In this document: positions 1 through 11,760 of the stretch, piece by piece
Layout of the letters: each line of letters opens with the position of its first letter
How positions within the stretch are numbered: position 1 is the first letter of the stretch
Source: Dactylis glomerata
Taxonomy: Eukaryota; Streptophyta; Magnoliopsida; Poales; Poaceae
Assembly: GCA_007115705.1 (NCBI GenBank)
Contig: QXEO01000344.1
Span: forward strand, 124,001-188,000
Length of the DNA stretch: 64,000 bases
Reading direction: 5' to 3'
Notes under the pieces: generated by a model
Database searches by the model: none
The model's input: the letters and a program-made list of their open reading frames with translations, nothing else
What the model was told of the DNA's origin: nothing
Program-made: the position numbers and the translations under genes

Positions 1-1004
1 TAAAATATCAGAGTTACAACCTATTTTTTTCATAAGAAATATGTTTTAGAATACATTTTTATAATAGATACATCGAGTTAAAACTTAAACCCAAAACGCC
101 GTATCCGGCAAGGACGCGCAGCACATGTGGAAGCAAGGCCGTTTATCGTGGGCCAATTCATGGCTGCGCAGCACATGTGTAGATCCATCTATTGTTTGAC
201 ATATTGTAAATTGTTTAAAATAATATGAAAGAAAATTTTGCATGTACATTCTAAAGTCTAACATAAAGTTTCGGCAAAAAGGAATATTTCTTGTGACGAG
301 TGTAAAAAAACAAATTTGAATGCTTCAACAGGACTATTCCTGAAACATCTTTTTTGTGTTTTTTACATATGCCATAAATTCTTGCAGAACTTTGTGTGCA
401 AACATAGAGATCAGGATTTAGACGTGAAATTTTGTTTCGGATTGTTTTTTACATTTTAAAATACGTCTTTTGAGTATTTTTTTTTAACATAATAGGTGTA
501 TCTACACCTATGTTCGAAAACACCACTACTTCCACTGAAACTGAATCCCAAATTTTCCATCTTTTTTTCTATTTTAGATGAAATCTCTCATCTTCTTACA
601 CAGAAACTGAATTCCAGTGGGCAATGTAGAAACTGAATCCCCATATTCCAAGGCGGGCGATCCGGCACCACGCACGAGCACGACCAGCACCTGCAGCCAG
701 CCTTACAAAATCCGATTAAATCAGCCGCAACGTGTTCCGAGCGCTGAATTACAAACGTCTTATCGAGCGCGATCGGATACCAGACACGCCTGATCCTGAC
801 GCTTCACTCACGTGCGCGTCACTCGCAAGCTGCCCGTAAAAAAAAGGCCGTATTGCGCAGGCTCACATGCGTCCGTGCACTGCCCACGACGTTCGTCGCG
901 TTCGCGGTTCGTCCGCCGTACTCGTCCGTGGTGTTCGTCCGCCGTACTCGCCGCCGGCTTGCTAGAGGCGAGAGCGGCGCGCGTGCTACTCCATTCCGAG
1001 AAGA
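1..1004. other. Intergenic, no gene seen
   Basis: The stretch is AT-rich up to about 650 and GC-richer from about 650 to 1000. Short open frames between 800 and 1060 overlap on both strands and show no recognisable domain or plausible splice structure. I see no RNA gene and no clear transposon terminus here. Confidence 0.5.
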
Positions 1005-1290
1005 GTGTGAATAGCATAAAACTATTATATTTATAGCACGATTTACCAATTTTCGTTTTAGCAATTAAAATCTGTCATTTTTCTATAAATTTTTTTTGCA
1101 ATGCGAGCAAATAACATGTTAAAAGTGAATTGACACCAAAACTGATGCTTGAACCTACTTGTCGGTGCTGAGGCGGCAAAAACTTGATGAGGTGTATAGG
1201 GTGGTAGGGCCCCACTTGTCAGCATAATTAAATATTTAAAGAAATAAAAATGGGATGAGGTGTACAAGGCCCCACTTAACCGCGTCTAGA
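1005..1290. mobile_element. Degenerate long-TIR DNA element terminus
   Basis: From about 1010 the sequence (AATAGCATAAAACTATTATA, then ACCAATTTTCGTTTTAGCAA and a GACACC/ACTTGTCGG segment) parallels the terminal inverted repeat of the element at 62373-63328 in the same order. I could not find the matching second terminus, so this may be a half or a strongly decayed copy. Family assignment rests only on this similarity. Confidence 0.4.
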
Positions 1291-1980
1291 TTGTCTCCTT
1301 TCTCGGGCAACGGCCATGGCCATCTACCTCGGCATAGCGCCGTGAAGGGATGATTCGACAGCGGTTGGGGTACAGGGAGGCCAACAAGTGGACGGGCTAG
1401 GCGGTTAGAGTCGGGCTGGCGGCCAGGGGCTAGCCAGCGGCGTAGTTCCTAGGGGCGGGGTAGCCGGTCTAGAAGGGGTCGGTGATGGTAGGGAAGATAT
1501 ATATTTTTTAGGGTGAAAGTAGTGCTTGTGATGATCCGTCTGGTGTAAAAGTTGAAGAAGCTCCAGCAACATGTATATACAGTCGAACGGCGACCCTCTT
1601 CATCAAGCTCCGTGCTAGGAGGCCCTTCCTCAACTTTTCGGCGACATCTGGTGTCGTCCACACACCAAGTAGCATGTTCCCCGGTGGTGTGGAGGGCGGT
1701 CGTTGCTGGAGCCTCTGTGTCAGCGGTGACCAAGGACTACTTTTTGTTCCTTTATTTTCCAAGGGTCCTTTTGTGCGCATTGCCAGGATGTGTTCGTAAT
1801 TATTTTATCTTTTAGGGTCCTAGTTATAAATTGGTCTGTAATCATCCATAATTAATGCAGCTTCTCGGCCCTTTGGGGCCTTACCCGTTCAAAAAAAGAT
1901 GATGGATGGGCACTGCATCCTTTTTTCCCCATATAAAAAGGAGAGAGCCGCAACCACTTCATCAGATTAATTAGGATCAA
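1291..1980. other. Unassigned, no gene seen
   Basis: The first part (1291-1480) is GC-rich, the remainder mixed. Open frames at 1449-1815 overlap on both strands and have no recognisable domain. This could be the interior of the degenerate DNA element that starts near 1005, but no second terminus supports that. Confidence 0.35.
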
Positions 1981-2239
1981 CGTGGTCCATTCGGCTGAAT
2001 TTTTTTTAAATAGGGCTATCTTTTACATTAATTTTTCAATGAAAATATTTAGTCTCACAAACATAAAAACAAAAAAAGGTAAAGAACTGGGTAGCATATT
2101 TGGAGGACACTATCAGGAAATCCGTTGTGAACACTCCGACCTCGAGTACCCTTATGGGGCAAAAACCTAACAACGCTACCCTCCCTAACCTAAAAAATAA
2201 AATATTACAGTAACCAACACGGTTTCAGGAAACAAAAAT

Positions 2240-2465
2240 CCACCAGCACTACAGTAGTTTGTGGTTTGGTTTCTCTGGCTGCCTTCAGAAATTACAAAAT
2301 TATATCATGGAACAAGAAAAAGTTTGAAGATCTCGAAAATTTGCTCGTTTCTTTTGTAATTGGTGGAGACAAACTCATGTATCCCTACCATGTGCTATTT
2401 ATTTTTATAAATATATATGGTAGTACTGATTGTTAAAAAAAGGTCCACCATAACTACAGTAGTTT
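2240..2465 (+). mobile_element. Short 5'-truncated retroposon with 21-bp TSD
   Basis: Two near-identical 21-bp segments, 2240-2260 and 2445-2465 (CCACCA, two differing bases, then ACTACAGTAGTTT), flank an insert of about 184 bp ending in an A-rich tail (TTGTTAAAAAAAGGT). The insert matches the 3' part of the insert at 54128-54561, sharing the CATGGAA...GAAGA, TTTGAAGA.CTCGAA and ATAAATATATATGGTA blocks. Variable long TSDs, a tail and 5' truncation are typical of LINE-type target-primed insertion. No coding domain is visible, so LINE, SINE or processed transcript cannot be separated. Confidence 0.7.
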
Positions 2466-4100
2466 AATGATCCAATTTTCCTCAACCATTGGTCAGCATT
2501 CGAAGCCGAAGTCCAACATCGCTCCTGGCAGTCCCTGCGAGTCCACTCTTGAGCCATAATTGATGAGCACCCTTTGTAATCTCCAGCTTCTCTTCTTCCG
2601 CATAGAGCCATGCCCAATATTTTGAAGAAAAAAAAGCACAAGCCATGAAAACAATCAACATGAACATCTCAAGCAATCCTCTAAGAGCTCTAAGCTCCCT
2701 AGAATTGAAAGCCTTAGGATGAGTAACATGGCACTATCATTGGTCCCACTTGCTAGGGAATTAGAATTTTGCTTGTGGTGTTGATTTTTGTTGCCTTTTT
2801 CTCTTAAAAATTTTTATTAATCTTTTAATAATTATAAAAAATAGTACAAACATCCTAGAAACTAAGAAAAAAATACAAATAGGTATCTTGACCACCTAAC
2901 GGCGACTACGAACACTAGCATGAGCCGAAGGCGCGCCACGTTTCTCGGCCCTCCGTTTGCTGGAGCTGGGCAAAGCTTATCATAGTAGAGCTTGTTCAAA
3001 TAGAATAACGTGAAGTCGTTGTCCTAAGACCATAAAGGACTAACGCACCAACCATCAACAATGATGGTAACCATAGATTGGAAGAGTTTGACCTGAAACC
3101 AAACCAACAAACACAAATCAACAATGATGGTAACCATAGGACGCAGACCTCCACACGCGCTCGGTTGGCGCTAGACACATCGCCAAAACAAGGATAGGGT
3201 GGAGATAACCTTATTCTGACTTCAAGATGTAGCCGCCACCTCACCAGTTTGAAGAAGACATTGAAAACAACCTAAACAAAATGTGAAACCACCCGCTAGC
3301 GAGGGACCGTGGTCCGCCTCCAAGGCCCAATGCCACGGGAGCCGGAGCATACTGGCGACTTCGCCGAAGAGGGGACGAAATACTAGAAGCATTTTGACGA
3401 TCGCGTATATCCTTGGAGCTCACGTACCGGTTCGTCTCGCCGCTATTTTGATTATGGATCTTATCTTTCTTCTCTTCTTCAACCACCATCGGATAGACAA
3501 CATGTTGCACCCACATGTAAAAACGTGCCAAATAGGCATTGTATATAAGCTCATCGTGCCGATGATAAGACAAAACACATGCCATTTAAACAATAGATAG
3601 GTTGCAAGCAATCATCGATAAAAGCTAAAAACAGCACAGCAGAGCGCGCCAGGACCATCTAGTATTCTTCTAAAGGTGAGTTTGGACATCTACTAGCAAA
3701 AGATTATAGTACTTTCTCCCACCAAACCAGAAAGCATGAAACCAAACAAACCATTGCCAAATAATTTTGGACAAGTCTAGTCTTAATTCTTAAACACTAG
3801 GCCTAACACTACAAACCACTTTGGTAGAGAGGCGGGCAAAGAAAAGATTATTTATCTTCATCATGAGCACGCAAAGAACATGCAGGATTTCCAGGCACTT
3901 TATTTTCTTGAGATTATCCCTAGTTAGCACGAAATTTTGCACAAGTTCCAAAAAAAGATCTTGATTTTTCAAAGAAGTTCTAAACTTCCAAACCCATTTG
4001 TTGCTAGGCCTAGAAGGATGTTTCTCAAAATGTTGATACATGGATTTTGTAGTGAAATAACCTCTAAAATGAAAAGCCTAGGAAACCACATCATTACCAC
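2466..4100. other. Unassigned repeat-like DNA
   Basis: No gene is supported. The sequence around 2800-2840 is A/T-rich and is followed at 2880-3430 by GC-richer text with short internal repeats, for example ACAATGATGGTAACCATAG at about 3058 and again at about 3122. The style resembles the retroposon interior at 18.1-18.9 kb, but I could not align the two convincingly. Confidence 0.35.
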
Positions 4101-5090
4101 CAGAAATAAGAAACCTCCGGGAGCACCTATACCCAGCTCCAACGCTGGCGCGAGTGTAGCTCCGCCCACAGGAGCGCCCATGTTGGGTCGGCCCGGTAGC
4201 AGTTTTCCCTTTTTTTTCTTTTTTCTTTTTTCTATTTTTTTGAAATTTGAACAATTTCAAGTTTTGAATTTGACTTTTTTAGTTTTGAACAAATTTTAAA
4301 TGTAAATAAAATTTGAATTTAAAACAAATTTTGAATATGTACAAATATGAAATATAAACAAATTTCAAATTTTGAACAACTCAAAAGTATGAAAAAATTC
4401 TGAATATGAATAAATTTGGAAGATGAACAAATTACGAATTTGAACAAAAATTCGAATTTGGACAAAATTTGAATGTGAACAAAAATCAAAATTTGAAGAA
4501 GTTGAACGATTTTTAAATTTTAATAAGTTTTAAGTTTGAAAAAAGAAACCGCCCAGAAACCAAAAAAACCGAAGAAAACAAGATATGCCAGAAGAATCAA
4601 TAAAAACAAACCAGGAAAAAGGAAAAGGAAAAAAAACGAAGGAAATGTGGTCTCTCCACTGCCGGCCTAACCGCTTGTCCCCTCCACCCGGGGCCGCGGC
4701 GCTCCTGCCCTGCTCGAGCCACTGCCTTCGCCGGTCCTTCGGAGCCCTGAACCTCTCTCTAACCTCCTCCCACTCCGGCACCGACGAGCCCTAAGACCTC
4801 GTCTTCCCACACCCGACCCTCGCCCTTACCCTAAACTCTAGGTGTTTTTCCTTACCTCCACTTGCGCCGCCGCGGCAAGCCGCGTCGTCAGCTATGCCGA
4901 GGACCTTTCCACAGCGAGTGAGTGCCGTCCTAATCGGTCGTCATCTTTCCTCTTCTCCATCTCCGGTCATCTTCTTCCTCTCCTATGAACTTCCTCCTCG
5001 ACCACCACCAAGCAGGCCGGTCCACAACCGCGCGCGGGGTGTGCTACGCGAGGTAGGGGCCGACCTGGTCGGCATATAGAATTTGCCATA
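4101..5090 (-). repeat. Dispersed repeat with A/T-rich core
   Basis: Positions 4200-4560 are low-complexity runs built on AACAAATTT and TTTGAA motifs. Positions 4800-5085, read on the minus strand, parallel 17288-17600 on the plus strand: both contain CCAACCAGGTCGGCC-like text, then CTACC, a CGCG/GCACACCCC block, GTGTGGGCCGGCC-like text and GGTGGTCGAGGAGGA. The two are therefore copies of one dispersed element in opposite orientation. Superfamily and exact ends are not visible. Confidence 0.5.
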
Positions 5091-5333
5091 GGATTCGGCC
5101 GAAACCCCTGGCCGCATGGCGCAGGGACGATCGTGTTACGGACACGCGATCCTGCGCGTCACGTGCATGCCATGGTCACGTGCGCCTCTGAATCCTGTAA
5201 AATCCATGGCCGCATGGCGCAGCTCACTGCTCACGTGCGCCCGTGCCCGGCCACTCTCGTCGCGTCCTCCCGTCACGTCGCTGTTCTCCTGGATCCCGCG
5301 TCTGTAACAGACCATGGCGTTGGCGTGCATGCC

Positions 5334-5343
5334 ACCATATATC
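5334..5343 (+). promoter_or_regulatory. Probable TATA box of left fucosidase gene
   Basis: CCATATATCG lies about 65 bp before the ATG at 5404 and precedes a short pyrimidine-rich leader. That spacing allows a 5' UTR of roughly 30-40 bases. The upstream 5110-5230 region repeats GGCCGCATGGCGCAG twice. No transcript evidence is available. Confidence 0.5.
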
Positions 5344-5403
5344 GGCTCCCTCCACTTGACCCGACGTGGATAACGACATCAGCAGCCAAGGGAAGAGATT
5401 AAC

Positions 5404-7026
5404 ATGGGGGGCTCGTCGCTGTGTCGCCTGGCGGCCGCCGTAGTCACCGCCGGCGTAGTGATGGCGGTGGCGGAAGCGGCGGTGCCGCCGCCGCTGCCGG
5501 TGCTGCCGATCCCGAACGCGGCGCAGCTGGCGTGGCAGCGGCGGGAGGTGATCATGTTCTTCCACTTCGGGATGAACACCTTCACGGACTCGGAGTGGGG
5601 CACGGGGGCGGAGGACCCGTCCCTCTTCGCCCCCTCCGGGCTCAACGCCACCCAGTGGATGGACGCCGCCGAGGCCGCCGGCGCCTCCCTCGCCATCCTC
5701 GTCGCCAAGCACCACGACGGCTTCTGCCTCTGGCCCTCCGCCTACACGGCCCACTCCGTGCGCGCCAGCCCCTGGCACGGCGGCGCCAGCGACCTCGTGC
5801 GCGAGTTCACCGACGCCGCGCACGCCAGGGGCGTCGACGCTGGCCTCTACCTCTCGCCGTGGGACCGCCACGACCAGCGCTACGGCCGCGAGGTCGAGTA
5901 CAACGAGTACTACCTCGCCCAGCTCCACGAGCTCCTCACCGGGTCAGTCTGTCCCTCCCTCTCCTCCTCAACGCGTCGCCTTGCGTACATACCAATGTTT
6001 GAAACAAAGACTAACGTCGCCGGCCGTCCGGCCATTTGAGTAGCAGGTACGGCAAGGTATCGGAGATCTGGTTCGACGGCGCCAAGGGCAAGAACGCGAC
6101 CGGCATGACGTACCACTTCCAGGAGTGGTTCCAGACCGTGAGGCAGCTGCAGGGCGCCATCAACATCTTCTCCGACGCCGGCCCCGACGTCCGCTGGGTC
6201 GGCGACGAGCAGGGCTTCGCCGGAACCACCTGCTGGTCCACCGTCAATCGCTCGTCGATAACGATCGGCGCCGAAGGCATCGAGAAGTACGATCGATAGC
6301 ATGACCGAGAATTGCTCTGTTCTGTTAGTTGACTAATGGACCCCCTCTGTGCGTGTCAGGTACATCAACACCGGCGATCCGCGGGGCACGGACTGGGTGC
6401 CGCCGGAGTGCGACGTGTCGATCCGGCCGGGCTGGTTCTGGCACAAGAACGAGACGGCCAAGCCACTGAGCCAGCTGCTCAAGATATACTACAACTCGGT
6501 GGGCCGGAACTGCGTGCTGCTGCTGAACGCGCCGCCCAACACCACGGGCCTGGTGGAGGACGCCGACATCGCCAGGCTCCGCGAGTTCGGGGCCGCCGTC
6601 ACGCGCATCTTCGGCAAGGACCTCGCCGAGGGCAGCGCGGCGAGGGCCAGCAGCGAGCGCGGCGCCGGCTTCGGTGCGGGCAACGTGCTCGACGGGTCCG
6701 ACGACACGTACTGGGCGCCGACGGCGGAGGACGGGCGCAGGAACGGGTACTGGATCGAGCTGCGGCGGCCGGCGGCGGCGCGGCCGTTCAACGTGGTGAG
6801 GATACAGGAGCACGTGGCGCTGGGGCAGCGCGTGGAGCGGCACGAGGTGTTCGTGGACGGCGTGGCCGTGGCGAGCGGCACCACGGTGGGGCACAAGCGG
6901 CTGCACCGGCTGGCCCGCCCCGTCGCCGGTAGGACGGTGAGGGTGTGGTTCGCGGCGCGGCGTGGGGTGCCGCTGGTGTCGGCGGTGGGCCTGCACCTCG
7001 ACCCCTACGCAACCGACGTGATGTGA
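5404..7026 (+). CDS. FUC1-like: Alpha-L-fucosidase 1-like, GH29, three exons
   Basis: Predicted secreted or apoplastic glycosidase that removes alpha-linked L-fucose from glycans; in the plant FUC1 family these are alpha-1,3/1,4-fucosyl residues. Proposed exons are 5404-5942, 6047-6286 and 6360-7026. All junctions are GT/AG, both introns are phase 2, and the product is 481 aa. Residues 1-26 form a signal peptide (LAAAVVTAGVVMAVAEA). The GH29 core follows with FHFGMNTF (53-60), AKHHDGFCLW (101-110), LYLSPWDRH and EIWFDG. By family analogy D190 in WFDG is the catalytic nucleophile. The C-terminal ~135 residues look like an F5/8-type carbohydrate-binding domain (NVLDGSDDTYWAP, YWIELRRP, VRIQEHVALGQRV). 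Length fits the family and no lesion is seen. A second copy lies inverted at 62118-53532. Confidence 0.93.
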
Positions 7027-7765
7027 CGACCGTTCCATCCATGCGAAGCCAACAATTGTTGGTATGCTGTTACGTCGTCCTGTTCGAGCTGCTGGGCGCA
7101 CTAGCGATAGTGATACTTGTTACCTAGCTTCATTTCTTTGCATTCTTTCTGATGGACGCGATCAAATTCAGAACACGAAACGACTTGATTTAGGAGGGGA
7201 ATAAAATGTCTTGATTTTGCAGTCACGTTACATGATCACAAGCAACTATGGTGCCTCTGCAACTGCATCGCTTAGCTGAAAACATCACAACAACCATTCA
7301 AGGCGACAAGGAAATAACGAGGGTTTCGGTTACATGTATGCATCAGAGTTCCATAAACATCCATAAACATGATGACAAAAGTTGTCATTAGCCCCTCATC
7401 TACAAATGCCTACAGCAGCTGTCTGGTCACAAACAAATGACAGTGACAGAAAGCGCAAAACACATCCAAGAGTTGTAGCCTCACTTCACAGGGAAGTAAA
7501 ACAGTGGTTGCAAAAGGACGAAGAAACAGCATCGCATCAAAATATAGATTCGAGTACTAAACGGATTACTTCATTCGTTTAGAAACAACACATCAATATT
7601 GTACACTCTTCAGATGGCAAACTTGATCGTCATAATCTCTGGGACAACACTACAGAAAATAAAGTAGAAAAACCCGATACATGGCGCAGTCAAAACTTTG
7701 ACGATTCCTGTGCCTCTCTCTCAAACTCCCAGTCAAAAATAGATTATGCTGCTGCTCTCAGGTGT
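7027..7765. other. Convergent 3' intergenic region
   Basis: This lies between the stop codons of the converging fucosidase and helicase genes and should hold both 3' UTRs. The small open frame at 7382-7582 is in the antisense of the helicase 3' UTR and has no domain. Position 7304 is the exact left limit of the block repeated at 11761-14634. Confidence 0.6.
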
Positions 7766-10177
7766 TCACCTCCTACCAAACCTCCCTCCGCCTCCCCTGC
7801 CACCACCTCCCCTGCCTCTACCACCAAAGCCGCCTCCGCCAAATCTCCTGCCACCACCACCACCGCGGCCGCCACCACCATACCTCGACCCGCCACCCCT
7901 TGACTGCTGCTCCCTCTCTTGCAAAGCCGGCAGTTCCTTCACTTCATCAAGTGTCACACCAGCAGCGTTCTCCGCGCCTGCAGGTATCATCAAGAAGTTT
8001 TGAGTGGGCATTGGCATATACCAAAATACACAAGGGATGAGAAGCATTTTAACCTCCATTACATCAGATACAAGTGAAACAGTACCAAAAGGTATTACCT
8101 TGAAGATAATCTTGCACCTCTGCTGAAGGAACATCAAATACAGCGCCTTTCCCATCAGCTGTAAGGGCTACACCCTGTACATTTGAAAGTCTATCTTCTG
8201 GCATGAACCTTTTCAAAGTAGAAATAACATACCTGCACACATAATTCATTTTTGAATCAGTCAGAAGAGATCCAATCAACACAAGACCTAAAATATCAGC
8301 AACTGGGAAAGTTAGATACTCACGATGGTGTATACATCGAGCTGCCAGTTGTAAGTTGTAATGTAGTGCAGTTCTCCATAGAAGAAAGCAAAGATCTCTT
8401 CTTTATGTCCGTGTAGCCCTAAGAAATACAATTTACGTTAAGTATCATATTAACAGCAAGCATGACAGTACAATTATAAAACTATAGATAGAAAAAACTT
8501 ACAACTGCCTTCGCAAGGGCTTTGGCAAGTAGATCAACTGCAGACATGCTGGAAGAGCTTAACAGCTCCTCTGCTTGTTGCCGGAAAACAGGAATAACAC
8601 TGCATTGCATCAATCCGCACAAGTTAATGGCACAATTCAATCCAACACATCACCTGTGAAGTACCAAGCATTAACTAATCAGAATATCTTACCTGTCAGA
8701 CACAGTTGCAATGGCTTCTGCTGCTTCACTGCCAGCAGATTGTGCAACATCGCTAGGCTGCGGCGCAGATACATGTTCAAACTTCACCCCAGACTCCCTC
8801 TCTATTCTGGTCAAACCGAATTTATATCTGGGTTCAAAAAGCATGACCGCAATGCCAGTATTCCCTGCTCTCCCTGTCCGACCTGACCGGTGGATGTAAG
8901 CTTCAACATCCTTTGGCGGCTCACACTAGTAATTTGGAATATTATATCAGTGAGGTGATTGCATAGCTAGTAAAGTTAACCAACTGCAGAAAAATGGCAT
9001 ACCTGAATGATAAGCTGCACATCATTAATATCAAGGCCTCGCGCTGCCACATTTGTAGCAACCAAAACAGTGAACTTACCGCTTCTGAATCCAGCAATAA
9101 CAACCTATAAAATCATCCGGTAATCAGATACACTAGGAACAGTTGCGCTGGACAGTTATAAGCACACAATAAACTGATAGACCGCAGGCTATAATTGCAT
9201 GCCTTTAACAATTGTAGGTGAATAAAATCCAAAATTAGTAGTTCAAAAGTTTGTTTGCACATAGAACAGGACATTGTTTTACTTCAAGCACATGGGTCAT
9301 GAAGACTGTAAGGACATAATGGTCGAAACAGAATCACTTACTTCACGTTGAGCTTGCGCAATATCTCCATGCAAGGCACGGGATCCAGGAATCAAGCCAG
9401 AGAGCTCTGATGCAGAATCTTTTGTCTCTGTGAAAATAATGGTTCGCCCTCCACTGAAACAACAATTTAAATATTATTATACAAACTGGTGAGAATTGTG
9501 TTATTGTACTATCGCGCATGAAGAATATATGATGGGAGTACATACTGGCTATAGCATCGAATGATGTCTGGAATAACCCGTTGCCTTGCAGCACGGTTAC
9601 AAGGAAGAGCAAGATGCCTGACGGATGCACTAGCCTTCATTTTCTCGTTGCCAACAAGATCAACAGTCTTCTTGTCAGCTTTCAGGAACCTCATTGAGAG
9701 CTGTAATCATTCCATAGTATAGTTAGTCCATGTGCTCATTGAAAAAGATTATCAACAGGCTAACATTTTTTGTGTAAGTTGTTCATACCTTCTTGACCCA
9801 CTCTGGCAGAGTAGCACTGAACAGAAGTGTCTGTACTTTTGTGACATCTTCAACCTTGCCTGTTCAGAACAATGAAGGTATTTAGAAAAGATGGCAAGCA
9901 AGTGACATTCTAAGTAAAGCACTCAATAAAAGATGGATATCACCATCAAGAAAATTATGTCGATTATATATAACCATGATAGGTCAAGAGACGTTACTGA
10001 ACAAACGTTTAGTATAAGGGCGTACCAAGAATAAGCTCAACATCATCAACAAATCCCATGTTAAGCATTTCATCAGCCTCATCAAGGACACGGAACTTCA
10101 AGGACTTCAAATTGAGTGTTCCCTTAACGATTAAATCCTGGGAAAGAGAGCAATACCGCAAACATGAGAACAAAATT
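7304..10177. repeat. 2,874-bp direct repeat, copy 1
   Basis: This block reappears at 11761-14634 with a constant offset of 4,457 bp. Every line I compared, including introns, is identical, and the translations of all open frames are the same. It covers helicase exons 4-13 plus 3' flank. Its right limit is in the intron between exons 3 and 4 (ACAAAATT, then AGGAG here but CAAGT in the other copy). Confidence 0.95.
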
Positions 10178-11691
10178 AGGAGAGCTATAGATCTACTGAA
10201 CCAGGGATGACAAGAGAAAAAAAGAATACCTTGACACGGCCAGGGGTTCCAACAACAACGTCAACCCCCTTCCGCAACGCCATCTCTTGAGGACGATAAG
10301 GAGAGCCTCCATAAGCACAGCAGGTGGAAAACCCAAAAGCTCCACCATAATACTCGAAGTCTACGTGCACCTGAAATTTATTTTGAGAACGTCAGACCAC
10401 AAGGATTTAGAGTGCTGAAAGATTTGGCTTTCACAAGAATCAGACAAGGTAGTGTTATACCTGATTGGCTAGCTCTCTGGTAGGCAGCAGAACAATAACA
10501 CTTGGAGGCCTGCCGTAATCAGTCCTTCGGGTTGCCTTGTGTGGCCCATTAACCAATGACTCCAATATGGGGAGAACGAAAGCCAGTGTTTTGCCCTGCA
10601 ATCAACATCTCTAAGTAGGCTGTACAAAGGAACTATGAAATAACTAAAACACAACATCATATTCCTTATGTCTAGGCCCCCAAAAGAATTGATTTTTAGC
10701 AGCAGCGCACGGAAAACGACCACTTCTAATCCATGTAATTCCGTTCATGATCATATCAAACTGTGCAAGGAATGCCATTATGTTGGACCCTATCTCTAAT
10801 TTGATTAAAAGAAAAAAAATATGGGGAGAACGAGAGCCAGCGTTTTTTCCTGCAATCAACATCTCTAAGTAGGCTATACAGTGGAAATATGACATAACGA
10901 GAACATAATATGACATTCATCAGGTCTAGGGTCCTAAAAGGATTGATTTTTCAGGGTCAGCGATCACTTATAATCCATGGAATTCCGCTCATGATCATAT
11001 CAAACTGTGCAAGGAACGCCATTACGTTGGGCCCTATCTCTAATTTGATTAGAAGTTAATCCTGATAAGTTCTGGCCACGATCATATAAAATTAACTCAG
11101 CAAGCTTACTACGAGATCTAAAAATAGAGTACAATACCAACTGAGAAATTAACTCAGCAAATGTATCAGCTGAACCAATACATCTCGAGAGGATCATCTC
11201 ACCTGTCCAGTGCGCGCGCGTCCGACGAGGTCGTTGCCGTCGAGGAGGAGGCCGAAGGTGGTGGCCTGGATGGGGAAGAGCGCGTTGATGCCCTTGGCCC
11301 TGAGCTTGAGCTTGAGCGGCTCGGAAATCCGGAAGTTGTCGATGGCGTTGGGGTCGGCGGCGGGCTCGTCCTCGCCGCTGGCGGTGAGCTCCCCGTCGTC
11401 GTTGGCCTCCTCCTCCGTCTCCTCGATTTGGACCTTCTTGGCCTTCTTCTCCTTCTTGGCCTTCTTGGACGCCTGCTCGGACTCGGAGCTGGTGCTGCTC
11501 TCGTCGGAGGAGGAGGGCTCCTTTGCCTTGCGCTTCTTGTCTTTCTTCTCCTTCTTCTCCTTCTTGCCCGAGGAGACTCCGGCGGCGGCGGCAGCCTCGG
11601 CCTCGGCGGCCTTGAGCTGCTTGCGCTTGGCCTTCTTGGAGGCGGAGTCGTCGACGGCCATGGGTTCGGGGACGGCGGCGATGGAAGGCAT
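7766..11691 (-). CDS. RH7-like: DEAD-box ATP-dependent RNA helicase 7-like
   Basis: Nucleolar RNA helicase of the Gu/RH-II family; its plant relatives act in rRNA processing. Exons on the minus strand are 11691-11203, 10595-10461, 10370-10230, 10137-10026, 9859-9789, 9700-9546, 9453-9342, 9104-9003, 8925-8693, 8599-8503, 8418-8324, 8232-8099 and 7977-7766. They total 2,088 nt (695 aa) with GT/AG at each junction. The N-terminus is rich in Lys/Glu/Ser. Helicase motifs follow: Q motif, ARTGQGKT (159-166), PTRELANQ (201-208), GTPGR (249-253), DEAD (274-277), SAT (307-309), ATNVAARGLD (421-430) and HRSGRTGRAG (451-460). A GUCT domain (about 550-625) and a Gly/Arg-rich RNA-binding tail (about 650-695) complete it. 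Its upstream region is cut off by an N at 11760, so no promoter can be assigned. Confidence 0.93.
10568..11055. repeat. Tandem duplication inside helicase intron 1
   Basis: Positions 10568-10813 and 10822-11055 are diverged tandem copies. Both start GGGGAGAACGA, pass through CCTGCAATCAACATCTCTAA and end CCCTATCTCTAATTTGATTA. The first copy contains the real acceptor and start of helicase exon 2. The second contains a decayed acceptor and exon start (TTTTTTCCTGCAATC in place of TTTTGCCCTGCAATC), so it is probably not spliced. Confidence 0.8.
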
Positions 11692-11759
11692 CGACGGGTG
11701 TTGGAGCGGGTGGCGGCGGCGGGAGGGAGGGTGGGAGGCTGGCGAGGGATGCGCAGCCG

Positions 11760-11760
11760 N
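11760..11760. other. Single undetermined base (assembly join)
   Basis: The only N in the window. Its left neighbour is the helicase 5' leader and its right neighbour is the first base of the repeated block. A lone N at the edge of a perfect repeat suggests a contig join rather than a sequencing ambiguity, so the order and spacing of the two sides should not be trusted. Confidence 0.85.

Noticed and set aside
1857..1885. Resemblance to the 5' part of U2 snRNA (CTTCTCGGCCCTTTGGGGCC)
   Set aside because: Only a dozen bases agree; the following branch-site recognition sequence of U2 and its promoter elements are absent.
4200..4560. Possible matrix attachment or origin function of the A/T-rich tract
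   Set aside because: Low-complexity composition alone is no evidence, and the tract is part of a dispersed repeat.
5224..5928. 234-codon frame antisense to fucosidase exon 1
   Set aside because: It is a shadow frame in GC-rich coding DNA; the sense strand has a family match, signal peptide and splice sites.
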